Shown here in pieces: positions 48,441 through 60,075 of a stretch of DNA of 64,000 nucleotides (the first letter of the stretch is position 1; each line of letters opens with the position of its first letter). A program made the position numbers and the translations under genes. Source of the DNA: Pelobates cultripes (lineage: Eukaryota; Chordata; Amphibia; Anura; Pelobatidae); assembly GCA_933207985.1 (NCBI GenBank), contig OW240915.1:278923953-278987952 (forward strand), written 5' to 3'. Under the pieces are notes generated by a model. The model made no database searches. It was not told where the DNA came from and saw only the letters and a list, made by a program, of their open reading frames with translations.

Positions 48441-49912
48441 CAGGGCTAGACTGGCCCACTGGGATACTGGGAAATTTCCCAGTGTGCCACGGCACCTGGG
48501 GCTAATTCTGCCCTCACATAGGGAGGGACTGAGGAAGCCGTGCAGCCCCATTTTCTGTATTATCGCGGCCCCATGTAGGTGCACCAGTCTGGTGGCAAAC
48601 AAAGGGGGCGGGCTGCATATCATGGTGGTGCCTAGCTGGTCCAGTGGCACACTCTCTAATAGTGACAGCAGCAGCTGGCAGAAAGCACAGGAGGACTGAG
48701 GGAGGGAGCAGATCTGACTATCATGCTATCTCGTGGTTCCCACAATTCCCAGCATGGATACATCATAGAGTAGTGATTACTACATGATGTGTCCATGTTG
48801 GGAATTGTGGGAACCGCGAGAGAGAATGATGGACAGATCTGCTCTCTCCCTCCTTCAGTCCTCCTGTGCTTTCTGACAGACTGTCAGACTAGCAGGTCAG
48901 CATCAGGGGGTTGTGGAGAAATAGACATAGGGGAGAAAGAGAGGGGGGAAGAAATACACATGGGAGGGGGTAGAAAGAGATGGGGAAGAGAGACACGGGG
49001 AAAAGAGAGAAAGACACAGTGGAGGAGGTAAAGAGAGAGGGAAGAGAGATACAGTGGGGGCTGAGAGAAAGACACTGGGAGAAGAGGGGGGGAGAAAGAG
49101 ACAGAGAGGCTGGGGAAGACAAATAGGCACCCAGGTGGTTTGTTGGGGGAACAAAGACATACAGAAGGGAAGGGGGACAAAGTGACAGAGGCTTGTGGGG
49201 GGCAGAGCTGGGCGCGAAAGACACAGGGTGGCTGGGAGGATAGAAAGAGGCGCACAGAGGGACTGGAGTTAGAGACACAGAGGGGATTTGGAAGGGGGGA
49301 AAGACAAAGGGGCTGGGGCAAGACATACAGAGGGCTGGAGAAGAGTAAAAAAGACACACAGAGGCTGGGATGAAGTAGACACACAATGGGGGTTATAAGA
49401 GACACAAAAGGAGAAAAATAGGAGACAAGATACACTAAAAAATGCAAGTAATTCAAAGGGGGGTTAAGAGAAACACAAGAGAAGATTTTTTTTTTGTGTG
49501 TGTGTGTGTGTGTGTGGGGGGGATGGGGGGTGGGGCATGCCTATAATATTTACTTATTTTAATATACATTCAGAATGAATAGCACACTCATAGGACTTCA
49601 AAATAAACAAGATAATTTTTTTTATAGTTGTTCAAATGTATATATTCACCATTTCATTCCCATTACCAAACTTTCCTTAATATGTGAAGGTAGTTGGATT
49701 GAAACTGATTATATGCCAATGCACGTCTGCTTAAAATAGAGCCCCTCTTTTGTTTATTTTAAAGTCCTGTGAGTGCTTTCTATTGTTGCATTAATAGTTT
49801 TAAATTTTAAGTTATCTTTTCCAGCTCTATATCAGCACACTGTTGGCGCGACTTATAATTGGGCTGGTATAGAATTTATCCAGGGCTGCTTTTAGTTCCC
49901 CGTCCGGCCCTG
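48441..49912. mobile_element. Non-autonomous hAT element with purine-rich minisatellite
   Basis: Ends CAGGGCTAGACTGG and complement CAGGGCCGGACGGG, with a perfect 8-bp duplication gcagcatg (48433-48440, 49913-49920). Same subterminal phrases as the 15050 element. It contains an inverted repeat of about 105-bp arms (about 48673-48777 and 48792-48882) and the purine-rich array at 48925-49460. Confidence 0.92.
48925..49515. repeat. Purine-rich (GA/GGGG) minisatellite and GT run
   Basis: Imperfect gagagacacagnggggctggg-like units over about 540 bp, nearly all purines plus A/C on the plus strand, then (GT)n at 49497-49515. The long opposite-strand frames (Pro/Ser/Leu/Phe-rich) are artefacts of this composition. 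Confidence 0.85.
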
Positions 49913-51851
49913 GCAGCATGATGCACTATGGGAAGAAGGCAGACTAAATGGGGCTGTGTTATGCTGGGGAACCTTGAGTGCTGTCATTTATTTGGATGCT
50001 ACTTTGACATGCACCACCTACCTAGAGGTTATAGCAAACCATGTACACTCCTTCATGACAATGCATTTCCCTGATGGCAGTGCCCTCTCTCAACAGGATA
50101 ATGCACCCTGCCAAAACTGCAAAAAACATTGGTTTGAAGAACATGACAGAGTTCAAGGTATTGCCTTGGCTTCCATTTCCCCCAATCTTAACCAGATTGA
50201 GCATCTGTGGGATGTGCTGGAACAACAAATCCAATCCATGGAGGCCCCACCTCGCAGTTTGCAGGACTTAAAGGATCTGCGGCTCATGTCGTCTTGGTGC
50301 CAGATACCACAGGACATGTTCAGAGGTTTTGTGGCGTCAATGCGTCAGAGAGGTTTAGGCAGCATGAGGGTGACATGCACAATATTAGGCAGGCGGTTTT
50401 ATTATTGTGGCTGATCAGTTTATTTAGTTTTTCTATATTATAAAAATCACATAAATGTGATAATTGTTCATCTGTAGTGCTTTATTTAAAAAAAGACTCC
50501 AAAATGTTCTGATTTCCTACAAAAGGGACATGTTGACTGTGGGAATTGGGAAGAATGCAGGAAATCAAGAGCTGAATAAAATCATGTGCCCTGCTTGTGG
50601 GCTATAAATCACAAAGTGTTGGAAGCCAGGGGACTGACTATACATTTTAAGATATTGATCTCATTTATTTCCTTTGGAAACAAAAATCTGCTTTTAGCAC
50701 AATAATCAAAGTTCCATATTCTCATTTACGTGGGAGATTTTGGGCACATATGTTCTGTTTAAAGAGATTCATAAAATGTTAATACCAAAATGAGGAGGAT
50801 ATTAATTTATCGAACATATGAGGATAATCTGCTCTCGTTAAATAGAATGTCCATTTTATTAGGATCTGTGAATGACAGTAACAGGCCTATAATCAGCCTG
50901 TGTTTGTAAACGGTTCTAAAATCACATACAATACATAAAGCACAGTATAAACTGACCCCTTTTATTGCCTTGGAGCAGTAAAATCGTTAACGGGTGCAGC
51001 CTGTGTTAAATTTTGTGGCATTGCACTGCCCTACTTTTCTGTGCTTAGCACAAGGCAAATTCTCTCATGCTTCTGTAGACCAGGACACAACGTTAATCTA
51101 GCATTCCCTGGAGATTCCTTCTAAGCAGTTTTTGTCTTGTAAAGACACTAAATACAATTAATTTTTTTTCACATAAAAAAAATTAAAAAAAAATTCCCCC
51201 ACAAACAGGGAATGTATGCAGTAGTATAAAACACACCCTTCCAACCTAGACAATGCAGTATTTGGCATACGAATTGTCAACAAAATTAAACCTCTGATCA
51301 TATAGCAATTGGAGCTGCAGCTACAATGAAGAAGAAAAAAAAAAAAAATATATCACAGCAGGTCATAGATAAGTAAAATATTTTTGTGGCATATTTATTT
51401 ACTTTTTATTTTTAAATAAAAGTAGAAACTAGAGCATCTAAGAATCGCGTTTATATTTTATTTGTATACACCGCAAATCTACGCTTCGAGTATTGAGCCC
51501 ACCACCATTTCCCAAGGCAGTCAAGAAACAATAAGTTGATTAATGTGTTGCAACAAATCTAAGGGATGAGGGCTGCAAGCCCCTCACATTAAGCCATCAC
51601 TTGCCATTTACAATAAATCAATGAAAGCAAGGACTACAATTTATCCACCACATACATTTAGGTTTTGTTTTTGTTTGTTTACCAATGTCAACAAGTCTCA
51701 CGCTACAGTGCAATGGGCATACACAACACCTTTACACAAACAGCAACAAGATATGGCGACAGCTCGACACAATCTTACATTTTAAGAAGCTAAGACGAGA
51801 CACTTTAAAGGACACTAAGCACCAAAACAACTTTCGCATAACGAATGTCCC

Positions 51852-51883
51852 CTGGAAAAGCCAGTTAGTGGTGAAACGCGTGT
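51852..51883 (+). ncRNA. Hammerhead-like motif (degenerate)
   Basis: CTGGAAAA core, stem II GCCA/TGGT with one wobble pair, GAAACGCGTGTC downstream core. Core substitutions make activity unlikely. Confidence 0.4.
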
Positions 51884-52368
51884 CGAGACGGTTCATGTGT
51901 ATTGGTGTTCTAATGATATGGGACGATGCTGCAGCACTAGACCACCTTTGAGACATTCACCATACACTCCTTTAGACACAGTTATCTGTGATTTTATTAG
52001 CTAAACCAAATTTTTTTCCAATATTGATTTTATTTATTTGAAGAATAAACATATAGACAAGATATTTCACAGACATAATACATTAAGGCAGGGTTGATAT
52101 CATAGTGTAGTTCATATTAGAGTACAAATACCTTCTCAAGACTACAATATATTATATATTTTACCCTTCCTCCCCCTCCTTTTTATTGCCATAGGAGAGT
52201 GTCTCTTCTAAACCATACACACTCATATAGGTATTTGTGAAGATATTGTTTACGTGCTATTTGTCACTTTATTTTATTCTATTTTTTGTATTAATACATT
52301 ATTATCATGCTTGCCAGTGCGATGGTTTTGTATTGATATTTTGTATCAATATTAAGTTTCTATTCTAA

Positions 52369-52397
52369 GGTCGTTAAAGCTTATAAGCTTCATCAGG
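52369..52397 (-). ncRNA. Hammerhead-like motif (degenerate)
   Basis: Minus strand: perfect CTGATGA core, stem II AAGCTT/AAGCTT, but TAACGACC where GAAACGACC is expected. Confidence 0.4.
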
Positions 52398-52621
52398 TTA
52401 GAATCAATTAGATTCTTTCCACAGAGACCTTTTCAATGTTTCTTTTATATAATGGATGTATATATCATCACTCGACTTGTTATAAATCTTTTAGGATCTT
52501 AATAAAAGTTATGTTTTATTCAATGGGTTACTCCTCTTGTTATAGGGATTTTCTATATCTTTTCATCGCTAAACCTTTGTTTTTGTATAAATCGTTTTGA
52601 TTTATAGATCATGTACCAGAC

Positions 52622-52721
52622 NNNNNNNNNNNNNNNNNNNNNNNNNNNNNNNNNNNNNNNNNNNNNNNNNNNNNNNNNNNNNNNNNNNNNNNNNNNNNNN
52701 NNNNNNNNNNNNNNNNNNNNN
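52622..52721. other. Assembly gap (100 N)
   Basis: Exactly 100 N, the conventional placeholder for a gap of unknown length. The true distance is unknown. Confidence 0.99.
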
Positions 52722-54842
52722 TAACCCCTTGTCTACCTGGGTACACTGGTTTATTTTCCAGTGCACTACTTACCTACAAAAGGGTTATCAAAAGTGCTAC
52801 AAATAAGCCTAATTAATAAAGCTTGTATATTGATATTTTAAGCGCCTGTCTGGATAATCCAATGGTTATTCATTATCTATACTAGGTAGAGGAGTAGCTT
52901 TACATGGCTAGTATATTTCACTTGCCCTGGGGATATTTGTGGTTTGTGTATGTATTGGTGCATGCAGAGCGGACTGTGATCCCATTTACCTCAGGATACG
53001 GATTACATTTTTCCAGTTTTTACCTCGTCCACTTATTGTGGATTAGGTGAATCTTTCCTGTGCTATGGTACAATTGCCACACTCTGCCAATCCAGTGCCT
53101 CTCATACAGAAATACTGGATCCAGTGCTCTTACATAATAAGCATTGGTGGCAGTCATCCTAATGGTGTGCACATGAAGAAAATTGAAAGTCTCAGGTAGG
53201 ATGTGACTTTTGTGGCAGTCTGTCTGACAGGCACTAGAGAAACGGTTTCTGCCAAATTTCTTAGAAATGGCAATGTTTTAGCAAGTCTTTAATATGTAGT
53301 GCTTGGTGTGTCCCTTTACATTTTTGACTAGAAACAAAGACAAGCTGACAGAAAATGGTGCATTCCAAAAACGTATGGCCCTCCAACATTTACCAAGGAA
53401 TGACACACAGTCTAGCACAAAGCAAAACAATCAGCATCTTCATTCAGGAGATAGAGCAGGACTGGTTAAAGTTTACGGCCATGGTACTTTAACCCCTTAA
53501 GGACCAAACTTCTGGAATAAAAGGGAATCATGACATGTCACACATGTCATGTGTCCTTAAGGGGTTAATATTGATGTGGAGCAGAATTCCAGGTTTCCCT
53601 TTTAAAGGAACACACACTCTCTGACAGGGTGTGGAGGAGGAGCCAAGCAAACCGAAAAAAAAAAAAAAAAAAAGCAAAAATGCCATAACCACTAAACTGC
53701 AGTTTACAAATAAATTTATGGAAAATGTGGTCTTTATTTCAATGATTTTGTAAAACACAAATGAATACCTATCAGTAGGTCAAGAAAAAAGATAAATAAA
53801 TGTGGTTTGTAAATGTCAGGTATGTCGACAGATTTCGTAGTACGGTCCGTTCTAAGTGCTCCTGTCCTGCAAAATTAGAATTGGCATTGTGCCGAAAATC
53901 TCAGCACAACTACAATGAATGCATTACCTTATGGGTACTGCATTGGTATTTGATGATGAGAAATTTGGGATATACCCATGTGACAATGGTCCATAAAGAA
54001 ATAATATTTTTAAAGTCAATTAATATTTTATTGCTTTTATAATATCACAGAGATGGTATTATGTATCAAAATGTAACACATTTTTCAGCAGGTTGTGTAA
54101 CCGAAAGAGATTAAATGTGAAATAGAATGACGAATTAAAGGCCTCTAGCCAAGGATCTGGGATGAAAATGTAAATGCAAGATCATTCAGAATTGATCCTA
54201 ACCCGATTACCATATAAAGCAGTGTAGCATGTTAATTTGACACGATGGTTGCACGCGTTATGCAGCAATTCCTAAAAAAAAAATGGGATGTCAGCCAGGA
54301 GATACAGTGTGACAATGAATAATACAAAACAAACAAAAGAAAAAATATAAATAAATAAAATTTTAAAAAGGCACGACTGCTGTAAACCAGCGTTAAGAAA
54401 TTTGAAGCATCAATCTGTTTATGATCTAAGATTTATTTATGTGTCAGTGTGGCAAAGACAGGAGGATGAGATTTCTGCCTGATAGCATTTATGTAAGCAG
54501 CAGAAACATTGTTCAGTGAAGCAATACAGTCAGGATGCCAATAGCATCGGAGCTGTACTCTAATTCACTCACTCAGTGCCTGAGATTATGCTTTAGCCTC
54601 TAGAAAAGCTCTTAGCTGCATCATACAAGACCATGATTAATGCAGCGGTTTTCAAACACCCCAGATGTTCTACTCTTATAAGCACATGCTTCACAACACT
54701 GCAAATTGCCAGGAGTGACTGATTACCACTTCCAGGCTTAGAAATTAATAGAAGACTAGATTAATGTGAAATGTCAGTAGGAAGTTTTCCGTTTTGATTA
54801 TTTTAACAACGTTTCTTATACTGCATATACCTTTGTTTGCAA
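52722..54842. other. No gene recognised except a 72-bp MITE
   Basis: AT-rich unassigned DNA with an A-run near 53657. No convincing frame. Confidence 0.4.
53493..53564 (+). mobile_element. 72-bp TTAA MITE, copy 2
   Basis: Flanked by TTAA on both sides (53489-53492, 53565-53568), ends ccccttaagg / ccttaagggg. Identical in reverse complement to 22984-23055. Confidence 0.85.
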
Positions 54843-54852
54843 AATTTTACCA

Positions 54853-54987
54853 CATGACAGGAGGCTTCATATTTGCATATCTTTCTTTACTGAAAACTCC
54901 AGCAGCATAGAAACATAACAACCAATCAGAAAAAAGTTATGATGCCCATAAAAGGCCCTGTCTATGACATCACTTCCTCTTTCTTTG
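54853..54987 (+). repeat. DIRS left inverted terminal repeat
   Basis: Runs from catgacaggaggcttcatat to tcacttcctctttctttg; nearly exact inverse of 60530-60664. The unique outer edge (54843-54852) is complemented in the internal region. Confidence 0.9.
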
Positions 54988-55249
54988 CTGCTCCAGCCAT
55001 ACATCAGGTCAGAGTATTTTACCTCTCTGGTAGATTCTTAATTTACACTGTTTTTTGATTGTCATTCCACTATATATTACTCTATTTATTGCTAACACCT
55101 GCTACCTTGGCCCCCCTTATTCCTGTCCCTTCACTGTATCCCTCTGTTTTTTCCCCCTTTTTATTTCCACCTTACTGCCTGGTATCCGCAGGGGACTGTA
55201 TGGGGACGGGTGGAGGGAGGCTGGGGTCAGCGTTTGTGTTGCATTTATC

Positions 55250-55420
55250 CCCTTTGTTTTGCACCGCGCGACCGCGATCCGCGGCGCACCTTCACATGTG
55301 GGCGGCGGCCATCTTGGATCTCGCGGCTCGCGAGATACCCGACGGCCGCCTTCCCTGCTCGCTCGGCGGATTGGGAACTCACCCGACCGCCGGGCTCCAC
55401 AGTGTATGCTCTCCCAAGTG
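55250..55420 (+). promoter_or_regulatory. CpG-rich patch with YY1-like site in DIRS leader
   Basis: A strongly CpG-rich block (gcaccgcgcgaccgcg...) in AT-rich surroundings, containing ggcggccatcttggat at about 55302, which fits the YY1 consensus GCCATCTTG. It may be the element's internal promoter; inferred. Confidence 0.4.
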
Positions 55421-55539
55421 AACAATGGGAGAGTGCAAGCTGGATTTCAGATTTTTCTCCATGTATTCTTTCAATGTATTTTGCCACAGTGCCTGCCAAA
55501 CAAATACTTACATGCAGGCATTAAAGGAGATTATGTCTT

Positions 55540-56510
55540 TGTACCTTACTCAGGGTCTATACCCTATACAGGGTCATACCATATTACTATACCCTGCACA
55601 GGGTCATACTATATTACTATACCCTACAGGAATCACCCGATCACCGCGCCCTGCATCTGGATTAACCCCTTCAGGGGTCCCCCTCTCTGGGCACATTCAT
55701 TTATTGATACAATTATTATTTTTTATTCTCATGGATATATCTCTCATGGTGCCTTACACTGGATGATTATATGTTGAGCAGGCACACAATCTATGTATTA
55801 TTGTGAAGCCATACAATATCACAGTCGTTATACAAAACATATACTGTACCTATAACAAGATCAACTATATCACTGTACCCTACGAAGGGCATATTGTGTT
55901 ACTGTACCCTACAAAGGGCATATTATATTATATTATATTATTGTACCCTACAGAGGGTCATATTATATTACTGTACCTGATGGTGCAAATTTATGTGGGT
56001 GTCCTCTGGGTATTTTTTCATGGCACACCACCTGGGGTGACCCCCCAGATATGCATGCAAGGTCACTGACAGACCATTACCTTTGATGTGGGTGTCCTCT
56101 GGGTTACCATGGCACACCACCCGGGGTGAACCCCGATCATATGCACGGAGGCCTACGCCGCAACTTTACCACTGATCACTACAGACATATATGGATGTTT
56201 AAACACTGCCTGTCAGTTTTACATTAAAGCAACAGTACCATGCCGGATGCGATTTGACGGCAGGATCACTAAGAAAACTGAGTGTATTGCGGTGTACCCT
56301 TCACAGGGATACATATATGTATATTTTCTGTGCCTAGTGTACATATTGAACGTGGGTGCCCTCTGTAATTTTTCATGGCACACCACCTGGGATGACCCCC
56401 AGATATGCATGCAATGCTTGTAAGGTGCCAATAATTATAATATGGGTGTCCTCTGGGTTACCATGGCACACCACCTGGGATGAACCCAGCCTAATAGACA
56501 TGGGTCCTGC
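55540..56510 (+). repeat. DIRS leader repeats
   Basis: Two repeat sorts: accctatacagggtcata-type ~40-bp units at 55555-55980, and four copies of a ~75-bp unit beginning tgggtgtcctctgggt and containing catggcacaccacctgggatga at about 55995, 56079, 56352 and 56441. The four fall in two pairs with alternating gaccccc and gaacccc forms. Confidence 0.75.
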
Positions 56511-56766
56511 GGCCGCAGACCTTATGGAGACAGGCCCCATGCGCCTATATATAATAAGCCTGTATAGTTAAAAACCGTGCATACAGCTCTGGCGTACATT
56601 TGTGGTAAACCCGGCTAGCCAGACCGACACCACTACCAGTCAGTCGCGCCTGCACCACGGCTCTCAGTAGCCAGATTAAACTAATAGAGGTGACCCCTCT
56701 ATACTTGGCACGAGTATTCATACTCTCAGACATACTAAAGCAGGCAATTCAAACCGTTTTACCTGG

Positions 56767-57860
56767 GTGATCCCCAGTTCTACCAGGAGTCTAACACCCC
56801 TACGTGCTGACCCTCACACTATCTCCCAACAGGACGGGAACGAGTCATGGTGGACACTCTCAACGTTCCCAAGATTTCTAGGCAATGCTAAACGCCACAG
56901 TAACGGCCTCAGTGGAGAGGGTTCTGTTATGAACTCTACCCCACACCGCTTGATGGAGACCTCAGGCCCACAAGCCTTCAAGTCAAAACAGCAAGGGAAG
57001 GGCTCCAGCCCCCCTGCCGCTAAGGTCAAGGGCAAGACGCCCATCGATCAGACCAAATAGGCGGAGCACAGGGAATCCAAACCTCGTCCGCCACAATCTT
57101 CCGACAAAGAAGACTATTACCCACCACGTACTTTGGACATGGTAGATGAGCGACACGAAGACAGCTCACCATCTGAGGAAATGGAACGGCAAGACCTTCC
57201 CCACACTTCTTCGAAGTACGTTAGGGAAACCTTACTCTGTGACGGCGGCTGAGGCAGAGATAACTGTAGCGGCACTAAACCAGAGTAGCCGAAGACGGAA
57301 CGTTCCTGGATGAACACTATTGGCTGCGCAACCCTCGGGGGATGGAAGGATGCACACGCCTCAAGACCCAGTTACCCCAGGGTACACAACTCAACCCTAC
57401 CACCTCCAAAGAATGGTCTCAATGCTCGATATGCCTCCTGGGCAACGTAAATGACGCACTATGCGCCGACAGACGCAAATCTGTACTGGGCCGCATCGAC
57501 AACACACTATTGGGCTTAGGAACGACAAGAATTCGGCCCAAAAGCACAAGGCCTACTATTCGACGTAGTGTTCATTGCAGTACTCAAGAAACACGTGAAT
57601 TTATTCACCACACTAAATTAAACCCAGACCTAAAACAAGTCTTCCACAACCCTACGGGGAAAGGTGTTTCTGGGAGGACTGGTCGGTAGCTGAACCGAGC
57701 CACCAGCCGCTCCTGGGCGACAGGTTCCAGATCGTATACACAGTCCTCATATTTCTCCCATCTACTACACAAAGGAACCCATCCGCTTCATCTACTAGTG
57801 TGTCAACCTACATAACTGTTTCCAATATTATGACCGGCAACCTGTCTCTGTTTTACAGAA
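56767..57860 (+). pseudogene. DIRS ORF1 (gag-like) region, degenerate
   Basis: Position between leader and reverse transcriptase suggests gag. The readable part at 56767-57060 ends in a Lys/Gln/Pro-rich stretch (SKQQGKGSSPP..KGKTP). Further downstream are acidic and charged pieces in shifting frames. No zinc knuckle was seen. Function is by position only. Confidence 0.45.
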
Positions 57861-59060
57861 TTGGGAGACGACTACCAAAGTCACCTGGGTTCTCCAGACA
57901 GTACAAGGCTATGTCATAGAGTTTTATCACAGCTGTGCAGGTCGCCCCTTCACCTCCATTACGCACGCTGGTGGAACAGGAACGCCTCGTGGACAAGAAA
58001 ATCTGCACCCTCTTCAGGAGGGGCGCAATTCAACATGCACCGGAGGGGAAGGCTTCCCCAGCAAATTTTTCCTGGTCAAGAAGAGGCCAGGAGACTACAT
58101 CAATGGAACTCCTACATGGTATACAAATGCTGCAAGATGGAGGAAATTCGTCTTCTACAAGACCTCCTAGGCGATAACGACTGGTTTACACATCTGGACC
58201 TCAAGGACGCACGCTTGTCAGTACTGCCGAAGTTTTCCTCCGATTCCAATGGTGAGGACAAACACGGCAGTTTACGACTCCGTGGTGCTTGCGAACCTAC
58301 TGTAACCAGTGAGGGGGCACATCCGTAAATTTGGGCGTGCGATGCCTCTTATACCTGGAAGACTTGCTGATTCTTTCGAATCCAGGCTACGTTTGCAGAC
58401 AAATTTGTCGTTCACTTTCGGGACTCCATGTGTTTTTTTGTTGTACACAGACAAAGATCGCTTCCCCATCTGAATCGGGCCAGTTCCTCGGTTTCGACAT
58501 CAGCTTGGAGAACTACGTTCCGCGTCTGTCTACGGCAAAGAGTGCCTCTATAAGGATAGCTGCCGGATTGTGGGATTCCTCTCCTCCTCTCCTCCTCCAT
58601 ACAAGTGTTATTCCCTGGCCCACTACGACTGATGGTGAGATACGTACGCACCGGTCACTCATACGACCACTGGATCCCACTGTCAGCGGAAGTGAGGATG
58701 GAATTTCGATGGTGATTACTTCACATACAAACTTGGATTGGCAAAACGACCTTTGACTCTTCCTTCGGATACGGGGCGATGGATGAACCCCTGCAAACGC
58801 GACCCAGCCGTTCTCCACAATAGCAAGGGTGCTTCGATACACACACACACCCACAAGATATCGCTCCTGCTCATGACACCCCTCGGGCAGGGCCAACCGT
58901 GATTTCCCGGATCGCCTGGAGATGTCTCGCGAAGACCCTCTACAACTCCCTACCTTCCCTCTACTTCTGACGGGACCTCGAGGGGAAGGCCACTCCCTTG
59001 TCATGGAAGGACAACTGGCACTAGTTGCCTGGACGGCTTCAGGGGCTCCTGGTCAGTTCA
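57861..59060 (+). pseudogene. DIRS reverse transcriptase/RNase H region, frameshifted
   Basis: Pieces in several frames: LVEQERLVDKKICTLFRRGAI (57972-58034), KFFLVKKRPGDY (58062 on), FTHLDLKDA with the first catalytic Asp (about 58187-58213), VRCLLYLEDLLILS (58337-58378), where YLED replaces the YLDD catalytic motif, and GQFLGFDISLEN (58480-58515). The C-terminal LLLTGPRGEGHSLV..GQLALVAW (58963-59030) matches the region linking RNase H to the recombinase in DIRS elements. At least four frame changes and a catalytic substitution make it inactive. Confidence 0.8.
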
Positions 59061-59099
59061 CGACCTATTGCATCAACTAAGACCTCCTATGGGACTCAT

Positions 59100-59935
59100 A
59101 GGCTCCCGGCACCAGGAAAGGCTATATTTCTGCCTGGTCGGCCTGGAGTGATTGGTGTGTGGAAAGGGATTCCGATCCCTTTACCGCACCTGTCCCACTG
59201 ATCCTCAACTATCTGTCACACCTGGTCTCGTTGGGTCGGTCATATCGATCCCTCAACGTGATCAGATCCGCCATATCGGCGGCGCACGTTCCGGTACAGG
59301 GCAGACCAGTAGGTCAAGATACACTGGTTTGTCGACTACTGCGGGGTGCCGAATTGTCGAGATCCCTGCACCCAAATATTCACGCCTCTGGCAGGTGGAT
59401 GTGGTGCTGAGATTCCTTAGGGAATGGCCGGACAATCCTTGTTTGTCACTGAAGCAACTTTCAGCCAAACTAGCCCTCTTATTATGCCTCGCCTCATTTA
59501 GACGGTGGCGGACGTTAGGGCTTGCGATATGGATGGTTTCTCTCTCACACCAGACGGGGTTACCTTTACCATGTCGAGACGAACTAAGTCTGATTCGTCT
59601 TCAGTGTCATACCCATGCTTTGTGTCAGACGCCACACTATGCGTGGTCAGAACGCTAATGGGGTACACCAATATCTCTACCCCCTTCGAACTCATTCGAC
59701 GGATCACCTTTTGACTTCTTACGTGAACCCTCATGGACCGGTGTCTACCGCAACACTGGCCAGATGGGTCCGCTGGTTTTGTCTTTAGCGTCGAACCTTG
59801 TTTCGGAGCCCACTCGGTCAGGGGAGCGGCGGCCTCACAAACCTTTTCGGCCGACGCTTCCCTAGCCGACATTATACGCTGCGCGGACTGAGCGCGAGAG
59901 AGTATGTTTAGAACATTCTATTTTCGCCAAACATC
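59100..59935 (+). pseudogene. DIRS tyrosine recombinase, frameshifted
   Basis: Segments in alternating frames: the SAM-like core-binding part WSDWC..DPFTAPVPLILNYL and SYRSLNVIRSAISAAH (59140-59290), QLSAKLALLLCLASFRR (59458-59508), VADVRA (about 59505, first catalytic Arg region), SLTPDGVTFTMSRRTKSDSSS (59538-59600) and AHSVRGAAAS with the HxxR catalytic pair (59808-59837). A TGA at 59889 replaces the usual Trp of the AADW motif, and FRTFYFRQTSH beyond it would carry the nucleophilic Tyr. It would integrate circular cDNA; this copy cannot. Confidence 0.85.
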
Positions 59936-59974
59936 TCATGCTTCCTTCACATTGGTCAATTCAAAGCTTTAAAA

Positions 59975-60075
59975 ATGCAAATATGAAGCCTCCTGTCATG
60001 TGGTAAAATTGAAGATTATATTAGCTTTAGTGTACTAATAATCTTAATTTTAGTAATGACAGGAGGCGAATATTT
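59975..60075. repeat. DIRS internal complementary region
   Basis: First part (atgcaaatatgaagcctcctg...) is the complement of the left end. The second part (gaagattatattagc...ggaggcgaatattt) is the complement of the right end. The two meet at the shared aatt. This bridges the termini during circle formation in the DIRS model. Confidence 0.9.

Larger units (their letters stand above)
47450..50425 (+). mobile_element. Tc1-like element split by a LINE and a hAT element
   Basis: Transposase pieces on the plus strand: WTIEQW..SWSDEQYFLLDQVEGR (47470-47550), a few bases at about 48426-48440 (tcatggcagcatg), then 49921-50410 continuing atgcactatgggaagaaggc, coding for QQDNAPC and SPNLNQIEHLWDVLEQ, ending near ggctgatcagttta. 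The LINE and hAT lie between them. The family matches the fragment at 8648-8960. Confidence 0.78.
50426..52621. other. No gene; hammerhead-type remnants in distal part
   Basis: 50.43-51.80 kb is unassigned AT-rich sequence. A TTAA-MITE left end (ttaaaggacactaagcacc) is at 51806. From about 51840 to 52400 two hammerhead-like motifs occur in T-rich sequence like the elements at 19 and 27 kb. Confidence 0.4.

Noticed and set aside
48884..49456. 190- and 165-codon Pro/Ser/Phe-rich frames on the minus strand
   Set aside because: Products of a purine-rich tandem repeat inside a hAT element; no start context, domain or conservation signal.
52597..52806. Open frame through the N run
   Set aside because: It exists only because undefined bases are read as X.
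55055..55777. 240-codon plus-strand frame
   Set aside because: It lies in the DIRS leader, crosses the CpG block and the tandem repeats, and shows no retroelement or host domain. Treated as chance.
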